DNA of 37,285 bases from Oceanospirillaceae bacterium (GTDB taxonomy: Bacteria > Pseudomonadota > Gammaproteobacteria > Pseudomonadales > Balneatricaceae), in the NCBI GenBank assembly GCA_013373085.1, contig JABXIM010000085.1, positions 1 to 37,285 of the forward strand, given 5' to 3'. The position numbers were made by a program, and so were the translations under genes. Shown here one piece after another: positions 7,197-15,049 of this stretch. The notes beneath the pieces are model-generated. The model was not told the origin of the DNA. It was given only the letters and a program-made list of their open reading frames with translations, and searched no databases. Within the stretch, counting starts at the first letter, position 1, and the number at the start of each line of letters is the position of its first letter.

Positions 7197-8408
7197 TTAA
7201 CCGAATACTGCATTGACGGTGTAATCGTTATTTACATTTGCACGGAATGTCACACGCTCGGCGGTGCCATAACGACCATAATCAAAATCAAAATAGACTT
7301 GGCCTGCATCCATGGATTCTTTCGTGTTGAGATCCGGCATAGCCCAACACTTGCCACCACTGATAATGCCTCGTGTTGCTAGTGATCGCAGAAAGGCATT
7401 CACGCCTTCTGTTACTTGCTCGATATAGTTTTTATCGATGTTACGATCCACCGCCCACAAGTGTGCTTGCAGCAAACTTTCTAAAATCACATCGTTTAAG
7501 CGAACATGACTAATGAATGTCCATTTTTGATCGCTTGAACAGGTGTGATTACCCCACAAGCGATAACCGTCCTGGTTAATGATGGTGGCGATATTATTTT
7601 CGTTTAAAAGATTGGCACGGGCATTTGCATCACCCAGTACAAAGTCGATTGGGCGGGCGGTACCAATGATGCCTTTGATTTCACGATTGGATGGGGAAAC
7701 GTGATAACCACGCTCCAAGTCATTTAATACAAACACACCTGCTACACGAGCTGAGCTGGATTCGACCGCAGGGGCATCCGCTACGGTATCCCAAACCTTA
7801 ACAGCAGGATCAACCACATAAACACGTTCGCTTCCGAATAATGCCTCAAAAGCGATTGCATCCGCGTCGGTCGTATTTGGGCCTTCTGCAATGACAATGC
7901 CTCGTAACTTTTCAGCCACGATATCTAATTCAGTTGCAACGGGCGCACCCTCGATCACGTCTGATCCATCACGGGTAACATGACCTGAGAAACTAGGAGC
8001 GATTAAAATTTTAGGTGTCACACCCAATTCACTTTGTGCGTTTAGCAAGGTATGCACACCTGTGCGAGCACCCGTTACACCATCGACACCACCAATAATA
8101 TTTGAAATGGTCGCATCATTATCTGCTCCTTCATCTACGCGCACGACTACGATCAACGCTCCGGCATTATCAAAGATGCCATCGACTGCATCTGGGAGCG
8201 TGCCATTTTTATCACCCACCGTGTCTAACTTTGCAGCCTCAATTTCTGAACCTGCGATCAGCACTGGTGTATTCAATGGAAACGCAGCTGCATCGGCATC
8301 GGGTGCGGTACCCACTAAACCGATGACAGAACTGCGCACAGTTTTTATTGGATGTGTTGCGGTGTCTAATTCTAAAATTTCGACACCGTGAAGGAATGAA
8401 GCGGCCAT
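7197..8408 (-). CDS. FI: Tail sheath protein FI, 403 aa
   Basis: Matches the P2 FI contractile sheath family (about 396 aa). The N-terminus HGVEILELDTATHPIKTVRS leads into GLVGTAPDAD. The conserved core contains NDLERGYHVSPSNREIKGI and INQDGYRLWGNHTCSSD, and the C-terminus FRANVNNDYTVNAVFG carries the strand that interlocks neighbouring subunits. A GGAGA sequence precedes the ATG. Its presence shows the phage has a contractile (myovirus-type) tail. Confidence 0.97.
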   Translation of the reverse strand: MAASFLHGVEILELDTATHPIKTVRSSVIGLVGTAPDADAAAFPLNTPVLIAGSEIEAAKLDTVGDKNGTLPDAVDGIFDNAGALIVVVRVDEGADNDATISNIIGGVDGVTGARTGVHTLLNAQSELGVTPKILIAPSFSGHVTRDGSDVIEGAPVATELDIVAEKLRGIVIAEGPNTTDADAIAFEALFGSERVYVVDPAVKVWDTVADAPAVESSSARVAGVFVLNDLERGYHVSPSNREIKGIIGTARPIDFVLGDANARANLLNENNIATIINQDGYRLWGNHTCSSDQKWTFISHVRLNDVILESLLQAHLWAVDRNIDKNYIEQVTEGVNAFLRSLATRGIISGGKCWAMPDLNTKESMDAGQVYFDFDYGRYGTAERVTFRANVNNDYTVNAVFG

Positions 8409-8490
8409 GGTTTTCTCCTTGATGGATTAAGAATTTTATAAATTCTTTCGTTAATATTTTTAAATTATTAGCATCAACAAAAAATAATTT

Positions 8491-9876
8491 TTAAATAGTG
8501 AATCCTACGATAGCTATAGACACACCTAGATCACCCAGCCCATTTGCATTCTGCCTGGCATTAACTTCAAAGGTGTTATCTGAAACACCATCTACACTAA
8601 CCTCCGCATAGTATGTATTAGACAGAGAATCTAAGCTGGTTCCGCCCGACGAAATGGTAGCTGTTAGAGTAGAGGTAAGAAGTAAACCGCCAGAGCCATT
8701 ACGTTTTCTAATACTAATTTCATTTCTAGCTAGATAACTATTAGAAACCTTATCATCTCTATCTACTCCTATTCGTAGCTTTAATGTTTTTGCATCAGAT
8801 GGAATGTTTTCCATACCACTGATTATTAAATTGGCCCCCGAACCTGTACCACCCACAACCGGCCATGATGTATTAGAAAAATAAGATTTTGTCCAATAAC
8901 CGCCAAACCCACCATTCTCGTGGTGATAATGTTTTGTGTAGCTAGTATATCCAGCCACTGAGCCACCCTTCACAAAACTCTTAATCAGTGAGGCATCTGG
9001 ATATTTATCGACGGCCCCGCTTTCCATTTCTGATGTTGTTGCTTTTTCAACAATTCCTTTTGCTGATGTTGTAGCACTTGGAAGATCGCCAGAATTATGA
9101 GTGTGAGATAAATTCGCTTTAGCATTTAATGCTGATTGTAAGCCTGCAATACTGGCAACGGTCAACGCATCTAAATCACTGCGATTTAACTCTATGAAAT
9201 TAACTATTTCTTGCAGCGTATCAAGCGTAGTTTCATCAGAGGCTAACAAGCTATTAATGTTTTGGATTGCTGTATTCAAATCGTAAACCGCTTTTGCTGA
9301 TGCAATTTTACTTGGGTTTGGATCGGTTAAACTGGCCGTTAAAAGGCGTGTAAAAAGCTGTTTTAATTCGTATGCATCCACGGCTTTATTGGGCGTACCT
9401 GCATCCACTTCAGATTCGTCTGCAATTTCAACAATGCCTTTTTTTGTTGGTGTAGCCGGAGAGTAAATAAATTCCGCAGCACCGAATGTAAGATCTGAAA
9501 CATCTACTTCTGTTAGCGTTGCATCGGCACTCAGCAATAAAACATCATTCGGGCCTTTTTGTGTGATGACTTCACCCTGGGTACTAATCACACCCATCAA
9601 CACGCCAGTACCGGATCGCAAACCAATTTCACCAAGGCTATAGACATCGCTACTATCATCACGAATGGTTACATGAATCACATTATCGGCTACGGTGTCG
9701 CCGCCAAAGGTCGACAGAGTCTTAATACTATTTTGCAAATCGGTTTCTGAACCATCTGGGTTATATGTTGCAGATCCAACTTCAATATGGGTAATGTCGA
9801 GAGCCGCCGTGCCAATATTGGCCGGATTGACTAAAGCTGCTTTACCTGCGTCGGTGAATTTAATTTTTAGGCTCAT
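8491..9876 (-). CDS. H: Tail fibre protein (gpH-like), 461 aa
   Basis: The N-terminal domain (about 1-150) matches the phage tail-fibre N-terminal baseplate-attachment family: LKIKFTDAGKAALVNP, ITHIEVGSA and VYSLGEIGLRSGTGVL. A shaft region with repeats of the type ATTSAKGIVEKATTSEMESG or TPTKKGIVEIADESEVDAG follows, and then a distinct C-terminal domain (about 310-461), probably receptor-binding. It overlaps gpI by 4 bases (ATGA). No tail-fibre assembly chaperone and no invertase follow, so the fibre probably folds unaided. The C-terminal part is the likely host-range determinant. Confidence 0.88.
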   Translation of the reverse strand: MSLKIKFTDAGKAALVNPANIGTAALDITHIEVGSATYNPDGSETDLQNSIKTLSTFGGDTVADNVIHVTIRDDSSDVYSLGEIGLRSGTGVLMGVISTQGEVITQKGPNDVLLLSADATLTEVDVSDLTFGAAEFIYSPATPTKKGIVEIADESEVDAGTPNKAVDAYELKQLFTRLLTASLTDPNPSKIASAKAVYDLNTAIQNINSLLASDETTLDTLQEIVNFIELNRSDLDALTVASIAGLQSALNAKANLSHTHNSGDLPSATTSAKGIVEKATTSEMESGAVDKYPDASLIKSFVKGGSVAGYTSYTKHYHHENGGFGGYWTKSYFSNTSWPVVGGTGSGANLIISGMENIPSDAKTLKLRIGVDRDDKVSNSYLARNEISIRKRNGSGGLLLTSTLTATISSGGTSLDSLSNTYYAEVSVDGVSDNTFEVNARQNANGLGDLGVSIAIVGFTI

Positions 9877-10409
9877 TGGTCATCTACCTCTATACGAATG
9901 AATTTTGCTACACGAATCGCACCGGATAATGCGAGACTGCCGCTCACTGTAAGGCCTTGCTGGACTTCAAAATAACTACGACATGGCTTTACTCGTGAAA
10001 TTTCTTGAACGATATCGCTGGTGTACTCTTGGGTTTGTGCTCCTAACTCATTTACATTCAGCAATATTTTAAAACTATGAGGTGGCCCCATTGGGGTTTG
10101 CTCAAACCATTCACTCAATGAAGACTCGGCACCAAAACTTTGCGCCACTTCCAGTACCGATCGCTTCGTGCCTTTTTTACGTTGAACTTGAATGGCACTT
10201 TTAATACGTGCTCGTTTTACATGCTCTGGCCAGTAGGTTCGCCATGTATCGATTGATAATGACCAAGCCAACCATGGCAACAACTCAGCAGGGCAGTTAT
10301 CCGCATTCCAAATATCTCGCACATTGACAGGAACATTACTGATGCGAGCACTAACCGTTTCTAAATCTCGTTCTAAATCTGTGGCATTAGGTGGTAATAA
10401 AGAGGCCAT
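9873..10409 (-). CDS. I: Baseplate protein gpI, 178 aa
   Basis: Fits the P2 tail protein I family (about 176 aa). The core signature is NADNCPAELLPWLAWSLSID followed by W..YWPEHVKRARIKSAIQVQ and KGTKRSV. The start ATG at 10409 shares a base with the stop of gpJ (TAATG), so upstream in-frame codons are discarded. gpI joins the baseplate wedge to the tail fibre gpH encoded next. Confidence 0.93.
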   Translation of the reverse strand: MASLLPPNATDLERDLETVSARISNVPVNVRDIWNADNCPAELLPWLAWSLSIDTWRTYWPEHVKRARIKSAIQVQRKKGTKRSVLEVAQSFGAESSLSEWFEQTPMGPPHSFKILLNVNELGAQTQEYTSDIVQEISRVKPCRSYFEVQQGLTVSGSLALSGAIRVAKFIRIEVDDQ

Positions 10410-11500
10410 TAGTCTGCAACGCCTCCATGAGTAATATTGATGCCCGTGCAATACGCCGCTTGTGATCGATCGCAAACAATGTTCTGATTAAAATCGGTTT
10501 CGACACGTTGTACGCCTGGCTGATGTAAGGCGGCATACACACCACTCACATTAATGTCTCGGCCAAGCTTGTGATTAGCATCTACAAAGGTTTGGGTTTT
10601 TTCTTGTGCATTTTGCAGCACAACTGAACTGTCTGGGCCAGCGTATGTATAAAGTGTGGCGTTGATTTCGTAATCTATAATTTGAGCACTGCGTTCGCGC
10701 ACACGGTCTGTCATTGGACGCACATCATCTTCATTTAAACTAGTTTTGACTGCGTCTTGTGTGGCTTGTGGTGCAGCACCATTACCTGTGTGCGACAAAA
10801 TATTTACCGCTACATCACCAGGCATTGGATCGGTCAGGCCCACATCATCATTAGGTACGATGACTATTGCGCCTTCGGGTAGTTGATCTTGTATCTCTTG
10901 AGATACCGTCACCAAGTCAAACGTAGGGGATTGGGCTGAAGCGTCTTTTACATCTGAGTTGGCACTTAATGCATGAAAGATATATGCGCCTTCAGGGCCT
11001 GCCGTTGAGAACCCTTCACTCGCTAATTGAATACGGCGGCGAAAATCTTCATTACTTTCATAAACCGCTTCGATACCATTTTCTTCATCGGCGGGTGTAA
11101 TAAGTTTTTTGAACACTCCAAAGCCAGCCGCTATTTGTTCTAAATCGGCATCTACTGCATACGCCAGCATGACACCTTTACAGGCCTCATTTACACGCTG
11201 ACGAATTAGCATTTCTCGAAAAGCAACAATTTGTAATTGACGTGCAGAGGGATCACTTTCTAGTTCTAAGTTAAAAAGCTCTGTTTCACCTGCAAATGGC
11301 ACTCGAAAATACTTATCACCGTTACCGTTTTCGATTAACTCAGACTCTACAATTTTTGCCGCACCATCTTCATTAAAGAGCATGGGTTGCAATGCATTCA
11401 TTTGATCACGCATTTCCTGATAAATCGCATCAAACGACAATTCTTCCACTATGCCTGGAAATGGCAGTTGTGAAACATCAACAGCGGTATACGCACTCAT
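10409..11500 (-). CDS. J: Baseplate wedge protein gpJ, 363 aa
   Basis: Baseplate J-like protein family. It has the N-terminal FPGIVEELSFDAIYQEM, the central EAVYESNEDFRRRIQLASEG and PEGAYIFHALSAN segment, and a late VRPMTDRVRERSAQ. It is longer than P2 gpJ (about 302), mainly from additional sequence in the first third (about residues 40-80). It overlaps gpW by 4 bases and gpI by 1, forming a tightly coupled W-J-I unit. Confidence 0.93.
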   Translation of the reverse strand: MSAYTAVDVSQLPFPGIVEELSFDAIYQEMRDQMNALQPMLFNEDGAAKIVESELIENGNGDKYFRVPFAGETELFNLELESDPSARQLQIVAFREMLIRQRVNEACKGVMLAYAVDADLEQIAAGFGVFKKLITPADEENGIEAVYESNEDFRRRIQLASEGFSTAGPEGAYIFHALSANSDVKDASAQSPTFDLVTVSQEIQDQLPEGAIVIVPNDDVGLTDPMPGDVAVNILSHTGNGAAPQATQDAVKTSLNEDDVRPMTDRVRERSAQIIDYEINATLYTYAGPDSSVVLQNAQEKTQTFVDANHKLGRDINVSGVYAALHQPGVQRVETDFNQNIVCDRSQAAYCTGINITHGGVAD

Positions 11501-11862
11501 GCTGTAACTCCTATGGCTTCATTAAATGATGTGGTTAATGCCACACGTTCTCCGGTTGGCTTATAAACACCTGCCAGTTCAAACAATGCATCCTGATCGG
11601 TGATTTCGATTGGTGTTATTTTTTCCAAACTAAAATCCTGCAACCCGTTTGCTTTATCATTCACTGCAATGGCGATGTCGGAATAACATTGCACCAGCCA
11701 AGCTTCGTTCATGTTTTCATCTAGTCGCTGAAACAAACCACATCCAAATTCACGATTCATCAATCGTGAGTTTTTAGGCGTGGTCAACACATCCCGTAAT
11801 CGCTGACGTAAATACTCGATATCACGTATGCGCTGACCTGTGGTTGTGTTCATGCCTTGCAT
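11497..11862 (-). CDS. W: Baseplate wedge gpW (gp25-like lysozyme fold), 121 aa
   Basis: P2 gpW / T4 gp25 family: a short N-terminus, then IRDIEYLRQRLRDVLTTPKN and SRLMNREFGCGLFQRLDE, the typical R...REFG(C/S)xL motif. A C-terminal PIEITDQDALFELAGVY region follows. Length agrees with P2 (about 115). It nucleates the wedge with gpJ, which follows with an ATGA overlap. Confidence 0.93.
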   Translation of the reverse strand: MQGMNTTTGQRIRDIEYLRQRLRDVLTTPKNSRLMNREFGCGLFQRLDENMNEAWLVQCYSDIAIAVNDKANGLQDFSLEKITPIEITDQDALFELAGVYKPTGERVALTTSFNEAIGVTA

Positions 11863-11867
11863 AGTCG

Positions 11868-12089
11868 TTACTCAGCGATCGCTTTTTTAGGTGCAGGCTC
11901 TTTTACTGGCTTTACAGGTTGCTTGGTTTTACCAATAAAACCATTCAACAAAAGAAAGCGGGCCTGCTTAGATGACAACTGAATTTCATCCCCTGGATAA
12001 TATTCAACGCCGTTGTGCGGTAGATAACGATGCGCGTAATACGTATTTAAAGGGCCATTAACAGACTGTTTTTTGTTATTGGTTTTCAT
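11868..12089 (-). CDS. Conserved small phage protein, 73 aa
   Basis: The family is not named with certainty. The motif YYPGDEIQLSSKQARFLLL plus NGFI resembles short phage proteins with a 'PGD.i.L...qA..L...G' pattern that recur in head and tail modules. The C-terminus is a Lys/Pro/Ala-rich tail (KPVKEPAPKKAIAE). It lies between V and W, where P2 has nothing, and is probably a minor structural or assembly factor (inference). Confidence 0.6.
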   Translation of the reverse strand: MKTNNKKQSVNGPLNTYYAHRYLPHNGVEYYPGDEIQLSSKQARFLLLNGFIGKTKQPVKPVKEPAPKKAIAE

Positions 12090-12097
12090 GGTTTCTC

Positions 12098-12532
12098 CTA
12101 TCCGACCATTGGGTCGAAGCCATCAATAAATGCATCAGCAACTGCTTGCGCTAATGCGGTCATGCCATTACTGCTTACGGGACTGGCCGCTAAAATCTTG
12201 CTTTTGATACTTGCAGCGGTTGGGGCATAGGCATGCACACCCGCTACAGGATTAAAACTGGCAATCCATGCTGCTACTTCTTGGTCGATGCCCGTGGCAA
12301 TGGCATTCATTGCTGTCAAACCAACACCAGCCACATTGGAAAACTCACTAGCAAATGTTGCAGCCATGGTTGTGGATGTTGATGGTGATGCTGATGTCCA
12401 ACCTGCATCGATCGCTCGACCAAGTTGCACCACGATCAATGAACCTTCTTTGAACTCGGTGGTTTCGCCTTCCACATCAAACTGCGTTCCGGCAATGGCT
12501 TGCTCGATTGCTGCTGTTCCTGGTGATGGCAT
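12098..12532 (-). CDS. Hypothetical phage structural-module protein, 144 aa
   Basis: Not recognised as a named family. The start is ATG 12532, sharing one base with the stop of gpV (TAATG), with GGAGG just upstream. The protein is rich in Ala, Ser, Thr and Gly with few charges. Two segments have related wording (TFASEFSNVAGVGLTAMNAI near 65-85 and ALAQAVADAFIDGF near 125-140), suggesting helical repeats. Coupling to V and position before the wedge genes imply a baseplate-associated role. Confidence 0.65.
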   Translation of the reverse strand: MPSPGTAAIEQAIAGTQFDVEGETTEFKEGSLIVVQLGRAIDAGWTSASPSTSTTMAATFASEFSNVAGVGLTAMNAIATGIDQEVAAWIASFNPVAGVHAYAPTAASIKSKILAASPVSSNGMTALAQAVADAFIDGFDPMVG

Positions 12533-13149
12533 TAGGCACCTCCCATGACAGTGGTACTGGCTTGTGGATGTGGCGATCCAGTGAATGAACACGCATGGCT
12601 TTGACACACCACGCCGCCAGCTTCACCTTGATTGAGATTAATCATGCTGCCATCGACGTTCACATTGCCTCCGGCTTCCACTGTGGCGTCACCATCAGAT
12701 GTCACCGTGACATTGGCTGCCGCAATGGTGGCATCGCCTTCAGCATTCACCGTCACAGCGCATGGCGTTTCAATGTTGATGGTGCTTTCTGCCATGTTGT
12801 GTGAAATGCTGGTGCCATCACTGCAAATTAATGTGCGAATATTCGGATCGGTTTCAGGCGCTGGATGATCTTTGCTGTAAAACGCTGGCACAATTAAAGA
12901 CAAGTTAATGAAACCGCTTAGGTTTAATATCAGCACTTGTTCACCTGGCTCAGGTGCCCACCACTCAATAGTCTCGCCAGCATGGCGTACCATCCAAGGC
13001 AGTGGAGCCGTTTCGCTTTCATCATCTGCCAAGATACAAACAGCGGTACCGTCTTCTTTAATCTCTTTAATGATTGCCAATTGAAAAAGCTTATTCAGTT
13101 TTTCTTCTACTTCTTTTAGGCGGCGTTCCAGCTCAAGTAACTTATTCAT
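12532..13149 (-). CDS. V: Baseplate spike protein gpV, 205 aa
   Basis: P2 gpV-like central spike (about 211 aa). An N-terminal coiled-coil start (LLELERRLKEVEEKLNKLF) leads into an OB-fold (about 25-105: APLPWMVRHAGETIEWWAPEPGEQVLILNL). A beta-helix of repeated DATI/NVTV strands follows, then an apex CQSHACSFTGSPHPQASTTV with His and Cys residues suited to metal binding. The ATG at 13149 lies inside the end of gp37, with GGAG 9 bases upstream. This is the membrane-piercing tip of the tail. Confidence 0.92.
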   Translation of the reverse strand: MNKLLELERRLKEVEEKLNKLFQLAIIKEIKEDGTAVCILADDESETAPLPWMVRHAGETIEWWAPEPGEQVLILNLSGFINLSLIVPAFYSKDHPAPETDPNIRTLICSDGTSISHNMAESTINIETPCAVTVNAEGDATIAAANVTVTSDGDATVEAGGNVNVDGSMINLNQGEAGGVVCQSHACSFTGSPHPQASTTVMGGA

Positions 13150-13639
13150 TGATCTGTACTCCATCGACATACAGCTCAGCGGGCATAAAGCTTTCTTGCT
13201 CCGGCTCACTGCCGATCGTTAAATTTTGTCTCCACGTTACAGCCCATAAGGCGATGCCATGATTAGCGGTACTGTTAAATAAATTTTGAGCATTGATGCT
13301 TTCGGCTTTACCCGTTTGCATCACCCCCCATCTTTGATGTGAAACAGTTGGGATAAGCGCCTCAACCAAATTACGAGCGGATTCGCCCTTGGATAACTTT
13401 GGCTGATCACTTGTAATCACATAAATCACTAAGCTTGCATCCACGTTCACTTCTTCTGTTGATTGATCGCTGGACATCGGCAAACCCAAAACAGAAATGT
13501 GCATAGCAGGGGTTTTGGTTGATACACGTTTTAGTTCGCTTACATCAAAACGACCGTCGTGGATCTCACAGGTTTTTAACTCTGGAAACTGGGTTTTAAG
13601 TTGCGTTTTAATACCGTCTAAAATCTCATTTATCTTCAT
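13142..13639 (-). CDS. Mu gp37-like protein (DUF1834), 165 aa
   Basis: Resembles the Mu gp37 / DUF1834 family: LDGIKTQLKTQFPELKTCE near the start, a central VIYVITSDQPKLSKGESARNL and the strand-rich C-terminus LWAVTWRQNLTIG. The start MKINEILDG at 13639 is chosen because it follows the G stop directly (TAGCATG). It connects the Mu head-completion module to the P2 tail module, so the head/tail recombination joint lies at or near its 3' end. Confidence 0.8.
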   Translation of the reverse strand: MKINEILDGIKTQLKTQFPELKTCEIHDGRFDVSELKRVSTKTPAMHISVLGLPMSSDQSTEEVNVDASLVIYVITSDQPKLSKGESARNLVEALIPTVSHQRWGVMQTGKAESINAQNLFNSTANHGIALWAVTWRQNLTIGSEPEQESFMPAELYVDGVQINE

Positions 13640-13640
13640 G

Positions 13641-14093
13641 CTACAAACCCAGTTGTTCATCGGCCCAATCATTGATTAGGGCCTCTATGTCTTTCACGTT
13701 TTCATCGCTCAATCCCAAATAGGGACGGGCCGCGATATCCTTGCCAACATCTTCACCACCAAACTGATGGATTGCGGCGTAAATTAAATTTGTGCCCACA
13801 TGTACTTCATCGCCTACCACTAAAAACTGAATGCTGTCGTCTAACTCGCCTTCATTCATTAATAATGAATGGCCACTGTGTCGGCTTTGTGCGTAACCAT
13901 CCGACCAGGCTTGCCATGACTCACCATCTGGGCTTTTCTTTTCTTCTTGCAAGCGACGATGGGTTTGGCTTTCGATCTCGGCACCCACGCCTTCTAATAA
14001 TTCATTGAAATTTGAACGGCTGGCCAACTTATCAATGCGAGCTTTTAATTGCGGTAAACCTTGCACATCAAATGTTAGGCTGGCTCCACTCAT
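13641..14093 (-). CDS. G: Virion morphogenesis protein G, 150 aa
   Basis: Phage virion morphogenesis family (Mu gpG / P2 gpS tail completion). Signature features are an N-terminal LPQLKARIDKLASR, the central THRRLQEEKKSPDGESWQ-A and LMNEGELDDSIQF, and a late NLIYAAIHQFGGEDVGKDIA. It overlaps gp36 by 4 bases (ATGA). It probably completes the tail-neck connection. In Mu, G lies next to F; here it is downstream of gp36 instead, a rearranged order. Confidence 0.9.
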   Translation of the reverse strand: MSGASLTFDVQGLPQLKARIDKLASRSNFNELLEGVGAEIESQTHRRLQEEKKSPDGESWQAWSDGYAQSRHSGHSLLMNEGELDDSIQFLVVGDEVHVGTNLIYAAIHQFGGEDVGKDIAARPYLGLSDENVKDIEALINDWADEQLGL

Positions 14094-14503
14094 AGCAAAC
14101 GGCCCCGACCAAAACGCTTAGGCTGACTAACAATATGAACAGGCCCATTGGTGGTTTTAACTGGCTCACTGATTCCCAGACTCACTTCACCTTTGGCAAT
14201 ACGCTTTAACAGTGAGGTGGCGTCTTCATAACGCTGACGTTTTTCCTCTGTCACCATGTCGGCTGTGGCAGATAAACGATAAATGGCAATGTCTACGCAT
14301 AAGCGCACAAGCACACTTGGAGTAACGGCAAGCGGCAGGCTGTACTTAGCTGCCACATAGGTATCAATCTCAGCCGTCGCATCTGCAATGGCTTGATCGA
14401 TTACCAGGTTATCCACTTGGTCGTCACCATCACGATCCGTCAGCATTAAAAGCGTGTCGCTACCGTAACGATCGATAATGTCTTGTGCGCTTGCGTATGG
14501 CAT
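14090..14503 (-). CDS. Mu gp36-like protein (DUF1320), 137 aa
   Basis: DUF1320 family. It starts MPYASAQDIIDRYGSDTLLM and contains DQAIADATAEIDTYVAAKY-LPL then RLCVDIAIYRLSA, the family hallmarks. It is an all-helical head-tail connector-type protein, expected to bind below the portal. It lies between the HI1506-like gene and G, as in other Mu-like phages. Confidence 0.93.
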   Translation of the reverse strand: MPYASAQDIIDRYGSDTLLMLTDRDGDDQVDNLVIDQAIADATAEIDTYVAAKYSLPLAVTPSVLVRLCVDIAIYRLSATADMVTEEKRQRYEDATSLLKRIAKGEVSLGISEPVKTTNGPVHIVSQPKRFGRGRLL

Positions 14504-14506
14504 GGC

Positions 14507-14977
14507 TTATTCACCTACCTTTTCAACGATCAAAGACGAGCTAGCACCTAGATTAATTTCTTGCTCTAGGATTTGGCGTTGGCCTTCAGATAGTTGAGTG
14601 AGATCCACTTCTTGAGCTTCTTTTGTAAAGTGAATTCCTGCGCGGCGGAAACCTTCATCAAAACGAGATTTGATGTGTGCAGTTTTCGCACCTTTCAGCG
14701 TTTTGATTTTTTGAGCCGGTTTAGTCACAGCCTTTGGTTTAGGCGTTGGTTGAGGATTATTTTTCAACGCCTTTTCCAACTCTCCGAGTTGCGCTTGTTT
14801 TGCTTCGATCGTTTCATCTAAACCTGCAAGCACTTCTTCCGCTTTTGCGATTTGGTTATCAAGCTCAGCTTTCTTTGCATTCTGTGCTTCAATTTCAGCC
14901 GTAAGTTGTTCAATCACCTTTGACTGATCCACATCTGTTGGTTCTTTATTCGACTGATTGTTTTTGTTCTTAGCCAT
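14507..14977 (-). CDS. Mu-like HI1506-type protein with N-terminal coiled coil, 156 aa
   Basis: The start is ATG 14977 (MAKNKNNQ), because AGGAG lies 5 bases upstream and inside the longer frame. Residues about 20-75 form a coiled coil (AEIEAQNAKKAELDNQIAKA, then ETIEAKQAQLGELEKAL). A Pro/Lys linker follows, then a C-terminal domain GFRRAGIHFTKEAQEVDLTQ plus LSEGQRQILEQE like the FluMu HI1506 / Mu gp35 proteins. The coiled-coil extension is unusual for this family. A stable hairpin lies just upstream of its RBS. Confidence 0.8.
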   Translation of the reverse strand: MAKNKNNQSNKEPTDVDQSKVIEQLTAEIEAQNAKKAELDNQIAKAEEVLAGLDETIEAKQAQLGELEKALKNNPQPTPKPKAVTKPAQKIKTLKGAKTAHIKSRFDEGFRRAGIHFTKEAQEVDLTQLSEGQRQILEQEINLGASSSLIVEKVGE

Positions 14978-14992
14978 GATGACTCCTTTTTT

Positions 14993-15020
14993 CATCTAGC
15001 CCCTCTTAAGGGACTAGATG
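14993..15020 (-). promoter_or_regulatory. mRNA hairpin between capsid gene and next RBS
   Basis: CATCTAG pairs with CTAGATG. After one C-A mismatch CCC pairs with GGG, with the loop TCTTAA (plus-strand reading). On the transcript it lies 29 bases after the capsid stop and directly before the AAAAAAGGAG of the next gene, with no T run. It is more likely a stability or processing hairpin that protects the capsid mRNA than a terminator. Confidence 0.55.
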
Positions 15021-15049
15021 TTTAGGTGAAGGGGAGTTGTCGCTATCGT

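Noticed and set aside
8429-8447. AAGAATTT-TAT-AAATTCTT hairpin between tail fibre and sheath genes as a terminator
   Set aside because: It is purely A/T except one pair and has no T run on the transcribed strand. It is upstream of H in transcript order, where termination would remove the fibre-distal genes' logic; no support beyond symmetry.
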